Below, one piece after another: positions 8,040 through 17,000 of a stretch of 64,000 bases of DNA. Origin of the DNA: an uncultured Eubacteriales bacterium. GTDB taxonomy: Bacteria > Bacillota > Clostridia > Oscillospirales > Oscillospiraceae. How positions within the stretch are numbered: the stretch's first letter is position 1; the number at the start of each line of letters is the position of its first letter. The notes beneath the pieces are model-generated. The model did not search any database. It had not been told where the DNA came from and saw nothing but the letters and a program-made list of their open reading frames with translations. Both the position numbers and the translations under genes were made by a program. Location: positions 1 through 64,000 of the forward strand of contig URDG01000004.1 of the NCBI GenBank assembly GCA_900546515.1. Direction: 5' to 3'.

Positions 8040-10415
8040 TTATACCTTGATCTGCTCCATAACGAAGCACTCGATCACATCGCCGATCTTTATGTCATTG
8101 AACTTCTCGACCTGCATGCCGCACTCGTAGCCGGAGGCGACTTCCTTGACATCATCCTTGAAGCGGCGCAGCGATGCCAGCTCGCCCTCGTGGATGACGA
8201 TATTGTCGCGCAGGACGCGAACCTGACAGCCGCGCTGGATCTTGCCGTCGGTGCAGTAGCAGCCGCAGACGGTGCCGACTTTGGAGACCTTATAGGTCTC
8301 GCGCACCTCGGCATGGCCTATGATGACCTCCTTGAACTGCGGAGCGAGCATGCCCTTCATAGCGGCCTCGATCTCGTTGATGCAGTCATATATGACGCGG
8401 TACATACGCATATCCACATGGCTGCGCACGGCGCTGTCGCGTGCGGCGTTGTCCGGGCGGACGTTGAAGCCGACAATGATCGCGCCGGATGTGGCTGCAA
8501 GCATGACGTCGGATTCATTTATCGCGCCGACTGCGCTGTGAATGACCTTTACGCGGACCTCATCGTTGGTCAGCTTCTCAAGCGACGCCTTGACAGCCTC
8601 GGCAGAGCCCTGAACATCCGCCTTGACGATGATGTTGAGCGTCTTCATCTCGCCGGCCTGGATCTGGCTGAACAGATCCTCAAGGCTTACCTTCTTTGCC
8701 CCGCCCATGGAGTTGTTCGTCTGCTGTATGCGGCGCTCCTCGGCAAGCTCTCTGGCCATACGCTCATCCGCGACGGCGTTGAACACATCGCCAGCGCTCG
8801 GAACCTCGGACAGGCCGGAGATTTCAACAGGAGTGGACGGGCCCGCAGCGTTCACGCGCGCTCCCTTGTCGTTTATCATCGTGCGCACACGGCCGACGCT
8901 GGTGCCTGCGATGATGATGTCGCCGAGATGCAGCGTACCGTTCTGCACAAGAACGGTCATTATCGGGCCGCGGCCCTTGTCGAGGCGGGCCTCGATAACG
9001 GTGCCCTTTGCGGCGCGGTTGGGATTGGCCTTGAGCTCCTGAACCTCTGCAAGAATGACGAGGTTTTCAAGGAGGTTTTCGATACCCATACCGGTCTTCG
9101 CAGAGATCGGGCAGATGATCGTATCGCCGCCCCAATCCTCGGAGACGAGGTCATACTCGGTGAGCTGCTGCTTGATACGCTCGGGGTTTGCACCGACCGT
9201 ATCCATTTTATTTATCGCCACGACGACCGGAATCCCGGCTGCCTTGGCATGATTGATGCTTTCAATGGTCTGCGGCATTATGCCGTCGTCAGCCGCAACG
9301 ACAAGGATCGCAATATCAGTGACCATTGCGCCGCGGGCGCGCATGGAGGTGAACGCCTCGTGACCCGGAGTATCAAGGAAAGTTATAGGGCTGCCGTTTA
9401 TCTCAACGGTGTAAGCGCCGATATGCTGCGTGATGCCGCCGGCTTCGCCGGAGACAACATTTGCGTGACGGATATAGTCCAGAAGCGAGGTTTTGCCGTG
9501 GTCGACATGACCCATGACAACGACGACAGGCGCTCTCGGCACGAGGTCTTCGGGCTTATCCTCATGATCGTCAATAAGCTTTTCCTCGACCGTGACGATG
9601 ACTTCTTTCTCGACCTTGCAGCCAAGCTCCATTGCTACCAGAGCCGCAGTGTCATAGTCTATTATCTCCGAAACGGACGCGAAAACACCCATCTTGAAAA
9701 GCTGCTTTATGACCTCAGACGCCGTCTTCTTCATGCGGGAGGCAAGCTCGCCGACGCTGATCTCATCAGGGATCTCGACCTTGAGCTGCTGCTTCTTGGC
9801 TATCTCGAGCTGAAGCTTATTCATCTTGTCGCGCTCTTCCTGACGGCGCTTTGCCGATGCCATCTGCTGGCTCGTGCGCTGCTTTGCCTTGCTGGTGATC
9901 TTCTCCTTGTTGCCGCGGCGAAGATTGCTGTCCTTCTCGGCCTTTATGCCGGCCATATCTTCAAACTTCTCGTTATACTTTTCAATATTGACCGCCGAGC
10001 CGCCGCGGGTATCGACCACGCGCTTTTCAGCGACCTGACGCGGGACATGCGGCTTGTCGGGCTTTTTCTGCGCCGCAGGCTGCTGGGTATTCTGCTGTGC
10101 CGCGGGGGCCGCACCGGCAGCAGGCTTCTTCTCTGCGAGCTTATTTGCCGGCTGCGCCGCTTTCGTCTGCTCCGCCGGCTTCTTCTCCGCAGGCTTATTT
10201 GCCGGCTGGGGCTTCACGGTGAATATCTCCTCAAGGCTCTTGGCCTGATTGTGCTGCGTCATATACTCGAAGATAACGTCGAGCTCCGGCGTCTCAAGAA
10301 CCTGCATATGGTTCTTCGGCGTAGTCGCATAATCGGTGAGGATCTGCGCGATCACCTTTGACGCCACATTAAAATCCTTTGCCACCTCATGCACCCTGTA
10401 CTTCATCATGCTCAT
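8040..10415 (-). CDS. infB: Translation initiation factor IF-2
   Basis: IF-2 is the GTPase that brings initiator tRNA to the 30S subunit and joins subunits. The 791-residue protein has an IF2N domain (VHEVAKDFNVASKVIAQIL), a long Lys/Ala/Pro/Gln-rich linker to about residue 200, a second N-type domain, then the G domain with GHVDHGKTSL, DTPGHEAF and NKMD (about residues 300-410), followed by the C1/C2 domains. Its ATG overlaps the ylxQ stop as ATGA and has an AAAGGAGG ribosome site. A long antisense frame here has no homology. Confidence 0.97.
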   Translation of the reverse strand: MSMMKYRVHEVAKDFNVASKVIAQILTDYATTPKNHMQVLETPELDVIFEYMTQHNQAKSLEEIFTVKPQPANKPAEKKPAEQTKAAQPANKLAEKKPAAGAAPAAQQNTQQPAAQKKPDKPHVPRQVAEKRVVDTRGGSAVNIEKYNEKFEDMAGIKAEKDSNLRRGNKEKITSKAKQRTSQQMASAKRRQEERDKMNKLQLEIAKKQQLKVEIPDEISVGELASRMKKTASEVIKQLFKMGVFASVSEIIDYDTAALVAMELGCKVEKEVIVTVEEKLIDDHEDKPEDLVPRAPVVVVMGHVDHGKTSLLDYIRHANVVSGEAGGITQHIGAYTVEINGSPITFLDTPGHEAFTSMRARGAMVTDIAILVVAADDGIMPQTIESINHAKAAGIPVVVAINKMDTVGANPERIKQQLTEYDLVSEDWGGDTIICPISAKTGMGIENLLENLVILAEVQELKANPNRAAKGTVIEARLDKGRGPIMTVLVQNGTLHLGDIIIAGTSVGRVRTMINDKGARVNAAGPSTPVEISGLSEVPSAGDVFNAVADERMARELAEERRIQQTNNSMGGAKKVSLEDLFSQIQAGEMKTLNIIVKADVQGSAEAVKASLEKLTNDEVRVKVIHSAVGAINESDVMLAATSGAIIVGFNVRPDNAARDSAVRSHVDMRMYRVIYDCINEIEAAMKGMLAPQFKEVIIGHAEVRETYKVSKVGTVCGCYCTDGKIQRGCQVRVLRDNIVIHEGELASLRRFKDDVKEVASGYECGMQVEKFNDIKIGDVIECFVMEQIKV

Positions 10416-10846
10416 ACGTTAGTCCTCCTTTTTCCGTTCCTCTTGTTTCTCTCATGGGCCGCAGCTTCTTTCTTCCGGCGTTCAGCCTTTGAAAAGCGCT
10501 GCTCCACCTCGGACGCACATTCATCATATACGCCGGGGTATTCCTGCGAGAGAGCCTTAATAAAAGCGTTTGCGAAACCGATGTCCGTCACTGCGGCCAT
10601 CGAGCATCCGTTAAGCCCAACATGTGCCGACACCTCGCTCTTCGTGAAAGGCAGCTTCACCGTGATCACATTACGGCCTCTCACAAAGCCCGAAGCGCGG
10701 CTCTGCGCATTCTCCGACGCATCCGCCGCAAGCAGCAGAAGCTTCGCCTTTCCCGCACGGCATATGCCGCCGGTGTTCGTTTCGCCGATCTCGATCGCGC
10801 CGGCTTTCCTCATAAGGCCGAGCATATTCAGAAGTCTCTCACTCAC
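10412..10846 (-). CDS. ylxQ: L7Ae/L30e-family ribosomal protein YlxQ
   Basis: A 144-residue protein of the L7Ae fold, which binds kink-turn RNA. Seen are LGLMRKAGAIEIGETNT, the AKLLLLAADAS strand-helix and a basic C-terminal tail. The position between rnpM and infB, with four-base overlaps on both sides, is the standard YlxQ slot. Its precise RNA target is not known from sequence; the basic tail is somewhat longer than the usual 100-residue core. Confidence 0.88.
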   Translation of the reverse strand: MSERLLNMLGLMRKAGAIEIGETNTGGICRAGKAKLLLLAADASENAQSRASGFVRGRNVITVKLPFTKSEVSAHVGLNGCSMAAVTDIGFANAFIKALSQEYPGVYDECASEVEQRFSKAERRKKEAAAHERNKRNGKRRTNV

Positions 10847-11109
10847 ACTCCGGCCTCCATTTCTTCATTCAGTTTTTCATATACCTCCGGCGGTATCTGC
10901 GCGGAAAACGCCCTCTCCAGCGCACGCGCCTTAACCGCCTTTTTCAGGCACGCAGGATTGGGGCATACATACGCCCCTCTGCCGGATGCCTTGCCCTTGA
11001 AGTCCAGACTGATCTCACCCTCGGGCGAACGCACCACACGGATGAGCTCCCGTTTGGGCTTCATCTCGCGGCAGCCAAGACATTGCCGCATCGGTATTTT
11101 TTTCTGCAT
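10843..11109 (-). CDS. rnpM: RNase P modulator RnpM (YlxR)
   Basis: An 88-residue DUF448 protein with the family signature RQCLGCREMK, ELIRVVRSPEG and GRGAYVCPNPACLKKA. YlxR has been reported to bind the RNase P RNA and modulate its activity. It sits directly after nusA and overlaps ylxQ by four bases, the conserved Firmicutes order. Confidence 0.93.
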   Translation of the reverse strand: MQKKIPMRQCLGCREMKPKRELIRVVRSPEGEISLDFKGKASGRGAYVCPNPACLKKAVKARALERAFSAQIPPEVYEKLNEEMEAGV

Positions 11110-11142
11110 TGCTGCCGCCTCCTTTATATCAGGAATTCCGGC

Positions 11143-12195
11143 TTACGCCTCGGATTCCGGCTTGATGTCTATCTTATAGCCGGTGAGCTTTGCCGCCAGA
11201 CGGGCATTCTGCCCCTCCTTGCCGATAGCGAGAGAGAGCTGAGAATCGGGGACGATGACGCGGCAGCTCTTGCCGTCGTCCATCATGGTAACGCTTACCA
11301 CTTCGGACGGGGACAGCGCCGCTGCGATATACTCCTCGGGACTCTCGCTGTACTTTACTATATCTATCTTCTCGCCGTTGAGCTCATTGACGATGCTTGC
11401 AACGCGGCCGCCCTTGGGGCCGACGCATGCGCCGATAGGATCGACGTCGGGATCCGCGGACCACACGGCCATCTTAGTGCGGCTGCCTGCCTCGCGCGCG
11501 ATAGACTTGATTTCAACCGTGCCGTCGTATATTTCGGGGACCTCAAGCTCGAAAAGGCGCTTTACAAGGCCGGGGTGGGTACGGCTTATGAGCACCTGCG
11601 GGCCGCGGGTAGAATTCCTTACCTCGACGACATAGACCTTTATACGGTCGCCTTCCTTGAGTTCCTCGGTCTTTATGCGCTCGTTCGGAGAGAGCATGGC
11701 CTCGGTATACTCGCTGTTGGATGCGATGCGGATGGACACCGCGCCGTTTCTCGGCTCGATATGAGACACAATACCGGTAAGTATCTCATGCTCCTTGGAG
11801 GTGAACTCTTCATAGATTATGCCGCGCTCCGCCTCACGGATGCCCTGAATGATGACCTGCTTTGCAGCCTGAGCCGCAATGCGGCCGAACTTCTTGGTCT
11901 CGACCGGGATCGGCAGTATATCGCCGATCTTGGCGCGGCGGCTTATCTTCTTCGCCGCTTCAAGATTTATCTCATGGGAGGGATCCTCGACCTCGTCCAC
12001 GACCGTCTTATTGACGTTCATGTCGATACGCTTTTTATCCTCTTCGAGAATAACTTCAACATTATCCTCACATTCGGGATTGTCACGCCGGAAAGCGGCC
12101 AGCATAGCCTGCTTTATCTTGTCGTACATATAGGCCCTGGGGATGCCTTTTTCCTTTTCTATATCCTCTACTGCCTCGAAAAATTCTGCGTTCAT
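11143..12195 (-). CDS. nusA: Transcription termination/antitermination protein NusA
   Basis: NusA binds RNA polymerase and nascent RNA to tune pausing, termination and antitermination. The 350-residue protein has the N-terminal polymerase-binding domain (MNAEFFEAVEDIEKEKGI), an S1 domain (about 130-200), and two KH domains with GPKGGRVASI and GKEGQNARLAAKLTG. It lacks the C-terminal acidic repeats of E. coli NusA, as is normal for Firmicutes. Confidence 0.96.
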   Translation of the reverse strand: MNAEFFEAVEDIEKEKGIPRAYMYDKIKQAMLAAFRRDNPECEDNVEVILEEDKKRIDMNVNKTVVDEVEDPSHEINLEAAKKISRRAKIGDILPIPVETKKFGRIAAQAAKQVIIQGIREAERGIIYEEFTSKEHEILTGIVSHIEPRNGAVSIRIASNSEYTEAMLSPNERIKTEELKEGDRIKVYVVEVRNSTRGPQVLISRTHPGLVKRLFELEVPEIYDGTVEIKSIAREAGSRTKMAVWSADPDVDPIGACVGPKGGRVASIVNELNGEKIDIVKYSESPEEYIAAALSPSEVVSVTMMDDGKSCRVIVPDSQLSLAIGKEGQNARLAAKLTGYKIDIKPESEA

Positions 12196-12240
12196 TTCAA
12201 AATCTCCATTCTGTTTGTTGCTTCTCTTGCAGAAATATTT

Positions 12241-12699
12241 TTATATTGAAACGTGGAGCCTGACCTGTGCGGTCTGCGCCCTGGTAAAGCTCATATCCTT
12301 TTTGCCTACAGTGATGGTGACCGTCCCATCCTCATCATATGACTTGAGCGTGCCGACAAAGCTCTTGCTGCCCTCCAGCGGCTGATACAGTCTGAGCTCG
12401 ACCTCGCTGCCGGTAAACTGCTGAAAGTCGCCCGGGCGCTTGAGCTCCCTCTCCGCGCCGGCCGAGCCGACTTCAAAAACATAGCTGTCAGGGACAGGAT
12501 CGGCTTCGTCAAGTATCGGGTCAAGCGCGCGGCTGATCACCTCGCAATCGTCTATGGAAACGCCGCCCTCCTTGTCGATGAACACGCGCAGATACCATGT
12601 ACCCGCCTCTCGGACATACTCGACATCCCAGAGCGTGCACCCCGCCTGTTCGACCACCGGCCTTGCAAGCTCCGTCACGCTGTCAGTTATCCTGCTCAT
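12241..12699 (-). CDS. rimP: Ribosome maturation factor RimP
   Basis: RimP assists assembly of the 30S subunit. The 152-residue protein begins at MSRITDSVTELARPVVEQ, preceded by AAAGGACG; the longer reading frame upstream has no homology. Motifs include LWDVEYVREAGTWYLRVFID, DCEVISRALDP and VEVGSAGAERELK-type sequence near residue 85 (the family SPG motif is replaced by GSAG). It is the first gene of the nusA operon. The promoter must lie in the roughly 75 bases between it and the terminator at 12776-12803; I see no convincing one. Confidence 0.94.
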   Translation of the reverse strand: MSRITDSVTELARPVVEQAGCTLWDVEYVREAGTWYLRVFIDKEGGVSIDDCEVISRALDPILDEADPVPDSYVFEVGSAGAERELKRPGDFQQFTGSEVELRLYQPLEGSKSFVGTLKSYDEDGTVTITVGKKDMSFTRAQTAQVRLHVSI

Positions 12700-12775
12700 T
12701 TGATACGTCCTTTCAAATGGTATTTTGTTCCGCCGTCCGACGTGCGGGAAAATTTTAGCTGCCTCAAAAGTCTCA

Positions 12776-12803
12776 CAAAAAAGAGTGGGCCGCGACCCAC
12801 TCT
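12776..12803 (-). terminator. Terminator between the VanY-type gene and rimP
   Basis: AGAGTGGG / CCCACTCT with a six-base loop, followed on the minus strand by TTTTTTG. It ends the carboxypeptidase transcript and separates it from the nusA operon. Confidence 0.8.
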
Positions 12804-12885
12804 GAGAAAAACAATCCTTACAAATAGATAATAACACCGCGCGGCTTATATTGCAAGCTTTTTTTGAAAAAGCCTGCCGGGTGCG

Positions 12886-13710
12886 TCAATAGCTGAAGTT
12901 GGAGTCATAATGCGCGACAAATTCTTCAAGACATATTCCCTGCTCCATAATGAATTTTGCCGCTTCCTTGCCGACATAGCGGTAATGCCATGGCTCATCC
13001 CAACCGGTCAGAAGGAGCTTGCGCGTCGGATAGCGCTTGATGAAGCCGTACTCCCAGCAGTGCTCGTCCAGCCATGCGAAGAAGTCAGGGTCCATATCCT
13101 CGTACACGAGCCTTGAGCGCTGTCTGTCGAGCAGGTCGACCGCAAGGCCAAGCTGATGCTCGCTCGCGCCGGGCATCATCGTGATCTTTTTGGCCTCCTC
13201 GACCGCCTCCTGATATATGGGGTCGGTATAATCAACCGTCTTGCCGCCGGTCATCTCATAAGCTATCTGACTTGCCTTCGTGTTGAACATCTGGCTCTGA
13301 TACGAATATGTTCTGTACGCGCCCGCGACATACGGTGAAAATCCGGCCTCGATCATAGCGTCCAGCATATCGTTCAGCTCGCCTACATGGTCGACGCGGA
13401 ACTGCATGTATTTCGTTATCTCGATCCTTGTGACCTCCGGTGTATACGCTGAGGAAAGGAGGTTGTCGTCATTAACAACAGAATAAATGTCCAGCGTGAT
13501 GTCAATATCGGGCCATATATTCTCCGTCGGCTCCGGCGTTTCGGCAGAGGCGTTCGGATCGGAAAACGTGACGCTGTCAGAGCTGACATAAGCGCCGTCC
13601 ACTCCGCCGAAGATAACGTTCGTCTGTCTGTTCATTCTGGAGATAACTATAGTATAGAGTATCAGGCTGAGCATAGCCATCGTAATTATCCAAAGCGTTT
13701 TTCTTTTCAT
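12886..13710 (-). CDS. D-alanyl-D-alanine carboxypeptidase, VanY / M15B type
   Basis: M15B peptidases are zinc D,D-carboxypeptidases that trim the terminal D-Ala of peptidoglycan stems. The 274-residue protein has one N-terminal membrane anchor (LWIITMAMLSLILYTIVI), a linker and a catalytic domain with AGAYRTYSYQSQMF, SEHQLGLAVDLL (zinc His and Asp) and DEPWHYRYVG (catalytic Glu, zinc His). It therefore acts outside the membrane. Start chosen at MKRKTLW because the next 20 upstream codons look non-coding. No vancomycin-resistance genes are nearby. Confidence 0.9.
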   Translation of the reverse strand: MKRKTLWIITMAMLSLILYTIVISRMNRQTNVIFGGVDGAYVSSDSVTFSDPNASAETPEPTENIWPDIDITLDIYSVVNDDNLLSSAYTPEVTRIEITKYMQFRVDHVGELNDMLDAMIEAGFSPYVAGAYRTYSYQSQMFNTKASQIAYEMTGGKTVDYTDPIYQEAVEEAKKITMMPGASEHQLGLAVDLLDRQRSRLVYEDMDPDFFAWLDEHCWEYGFIKRYPTRKLLLTGWDEPWHYRYVGKEAAKFIMEQGICLEEFVAHYDSNFSY

Positions 13711-13895
13711 TCTATGTACACACCAGCCTTTCGTGCTGAAATGATGAGATATTATAGCACTTTCGCACACTTATTTCAAGAGTCCGGGAACTCAGCGCTC
13801 ATATTTAGATTATGTAAACTATATTATGTCTTTTCGGGTTTTCAATTCTGACGGCAGAAGCCGTCAGTGCGTATACGCTTTCCACAAAAATCATG

Positions 13896-13924
13896 TTGTA
13901 TTATTTACTCACTACTGATATAAT
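13896..13924 (+). promoter_or_regulatory. Sigma-A promoter of the large surface protein
   Basis: TTGTAT (13896-13901) and TATAAT (13919-13924) are separated by exactly 17 bases. About 100 bases of GC-rich leader follow before TAAGGAGG and the ATG at 14033. The gap 13711-14032 also holds a small inverted repeat (GACGGCAGAAGCCGTC, 13850-13865) and no gene. Confidence 0.65.
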
Positions 13925-14032
13925 CAATAAATGTAACCGGGTGTCCGCGCCGGGGCTCTCCCCGCTCCGCGCGGTACGATCCACGGGGAAAAGAGAAGTT
14001 AAAACATGTATATCTTATAAGGAGGCTTGAAT

Positions 14033-17000
14033 ATGAAAAAAAGATTTCTCAGTATTCTGCTCGTGCTGTGCATGTGCCTGTCGCTGATGCCGTTCGCGGC
14101 ATTCGCCGAAGGCTTGCAGCCGGGCGTTGCGGCAAACGTGTCCGCACAGCAGGATACAGACGATTCCGGCGTTTCCCCCGCAGGGGAAAACGAAAAAGCA
14201 GCGCTTGCGGAGGATACCGATCCTGTCCGGAAGCCTGGGGCCGGCGGTGATCCCGCTCCCTCCGCGGAGTCCGAGCCGCCGGAAGAATCCGCAGCTCCCG
14301 AGGCGCCGGCGCAGGAAGATAAAACGCCAAGCTCCAAGGATGCGCTCAAGGGTTTTCTGGCTCAGATCCTACCCGGCGGCATATCCGTGACCAGTATAAT
14401 AGATCCTGATGTACCTCACGTCACATACACTTTTGTTGTTAACGGCAATACGGTAAGCACACAGACCGTCAAGAACGGCGAGAGCCTTTTCAGGCCCGAA
14501 GTGACGCTCAGCGAAAACCAGAGCTTCAAGCGCTGGGAGCCGGACGTCCCCTTCGACACTCCCGTCACTGTTGCAGAGACTGCCGAAATCACTGTTACCG
14601 CAGTTATCGTGCCCCTCTACAATGTGCGCTTCTATAACAATTCCGGCACGGTCTGCTCTACCGTTCAGGGCGAAAGCGGCACCGTTGTCGGCACCGGCGT
14701 CACATTCCCCGTCGGGCCGACGGAGGCAATTACGGGCTGGTATTTCGATGCCGGGCTCACTCAGCCTGCCGGCAGCGCTGTCACTGTCAGCGACAGCGAC
14801 ATCGAACTTTATCCCAAAGTCGAGAGCGGCGTTTGGGTCAGCTTCGATTCCGACGGCGGCAGCTACATCGAGCCTCAGTTTGTACTCAGCGGGCATACCG
14901 CGGTGAGTCCCGCCGCGCCCTCCAAGCCCGGTTATGACTTTGACGGCTGGACGCTCGACGGCTCTGCATTTGATTTCAACTCCGAGCTGACCGCAAATAT
15001 AACGCTCAAGGCGGTATGGAAAGCCGCGAAAGTCAACTATACCGTTATCCACTGGCTTGAAAATGCCGATGACGACGAATTCTCCTACAAAGAGAGCGAG
15101 ACCGGTTCCGGCATGACCGGCGCTCTGACCGGCGCCAGCGTCAAATCCTATCCCGGCTTTACCGCGCAGGAGATCACTCAGCAGACCATTGCCGGAGACG
15201 GCGGGACCGTTGTCAACGTCTATTATAAGCGCAATGTCTATGAGATAAAATTTTACAGTTATTCCGGCTACATTACCGGCTCCAAAGAATACACGTCACT
15301 CCGTATTACGGCGAAGTACGGAGCAAATATCAGCGACAAATGGCCGACATATAACGGAAGCAACAGCTGGTCGGTTTCTGACCGCGGAAATACTTATCAG
15401 TGCAACATTGATACCATGCCGCTCAACGGCAGCACTTTCTACGGGCCGAAAACCGGAAACGGCAGCGAAACGGCGTATTATTATGTTGAGGTGCTGCCCG
15501 GCGAGTCCGGCACAGCAACTGCCGGCGGCATAACATATAAGCTCCACCACTCTGACACAAGCCCCGGAACCGGATACACGGTGACAAAGGAAGACAAATA
15601 CGCAATAACCGGATTCACATATGCCAGTGGCACAAAAAACGGCGGCAGATACAACAATGCCAGATTCTATTATACCCGCAACAGCTATAATGTCGTATTC
15701 GTGAACAATGGCGAAACAGTCAACACCGAAGCTTTCAAGTATCAGGCAGATATTTCAGGCGCCGGTGAATATAGGCTCACCACGCCTCCCGCCGGTAAAG
15801 AGGGCTATATCTTCGACGGCTGGTACGCCGATCCTGCGGGTACTCAGCCCTATGACTTCAGCGGCAAAACCATGCCCGCGCAGAACATTACTGTCTACGC
15901 CCGTTGGGCCGCACCCGTGCATACGGTAACCGTGTATGATGCCAACGGCAACGTTATCGGCACAAAGACCGTTCCTCACGGAAGCAAGCTGGACTCCGGC
16001 GATATGCCTGCCGAAAATCAGCTTGGCCTTTCCGAAGGACATCAGCTTCTGGGCTGGGTCACCGATGGGAACATACCATTCAGCTTCGATACCGAGATAC
16101 GCCGGGATTATAATCTCTACCCCAGGACCGGCAACACCAACCGGCGCAGCGTCATATATGACGCAAACGGCGCTACATCGGGCACGGCGCCGGTCGACAA
16201 CAGGAAATATACCGACGGCACATATGCCGCCGCACAGCTCCCCGGCGATCTTGCCAATTCAGGCAAGGTGTTTCTCGGCTGGTCAGCCAGTAAAGACGGC
16301 TCAGTCGAATACCGGCCCAACGACGAGATCCCCATCAACGGCGCTGACGTCACGCTGTATGCGGTCTGGGGCGATGTTCCAACCGAAGTTACCGTTATTT
16401 ATCACAGCAATTTCGGCACTGACGCCGTTTATACCACCGATCCGATACGCAGCAACGGCACACATACCGTGCTTGGCTATGACGCCACCGGCCTTCCCGC
16501 AAGACCCGGCTACAGCTTCACAGGCTGGAGCAAGACGGTCGGAGGCGCAGCCGAGTATAATCCCGGCGATGGCGTGCTGGCAGATGCGGTACCCGGCAAC
16601 GACCTTTACGCTGTCTGGACTGCGAACACCGACACGGCTTACACTGTCGAGTTCTATCGTCAGGCGCCGGACGGCTCCTATCCCGATGCGCCGTATTACT
16701 CCGATCCCCGCACCGGAACAACTGACAGCACAGTTTCCGTGACCGATGCGGACAAAGCCGCAAAGGACGGCGGAAAATACGTGCTTGATACAGATGCGGC
16801 AAATATTTTCTCCGGTACTGTTGCAGCGGACGGTTCGCTCGTCCTGAAGCTGTACTTCAAGCTCGGCGTCGCAGACTATACCGTACACTACTATTGGAAC
16901 GGAACCACTACCGAGGTCGCCGCTGATGAGACCGGAAGCATGGAAGCCGGGCAAACGCTCTCCAGATCCCCTGTCGCTGCCGCCGGGTACACGCCCGTAA

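Noticed and set aside
7962..10361. 799-codon open frame antisense to infB
   Set aside because: IF-2 is unmistakable on the minus strand; the antisense protein has no homology and no ribosome site.
14369..15052. Several antisense frames within the surface protein (also near 16300-16950 and 17327-18175)
   Set aside because: They shadow a clear coding sequence with signal peptide and sorting signal and lack starts with ribosome sites.
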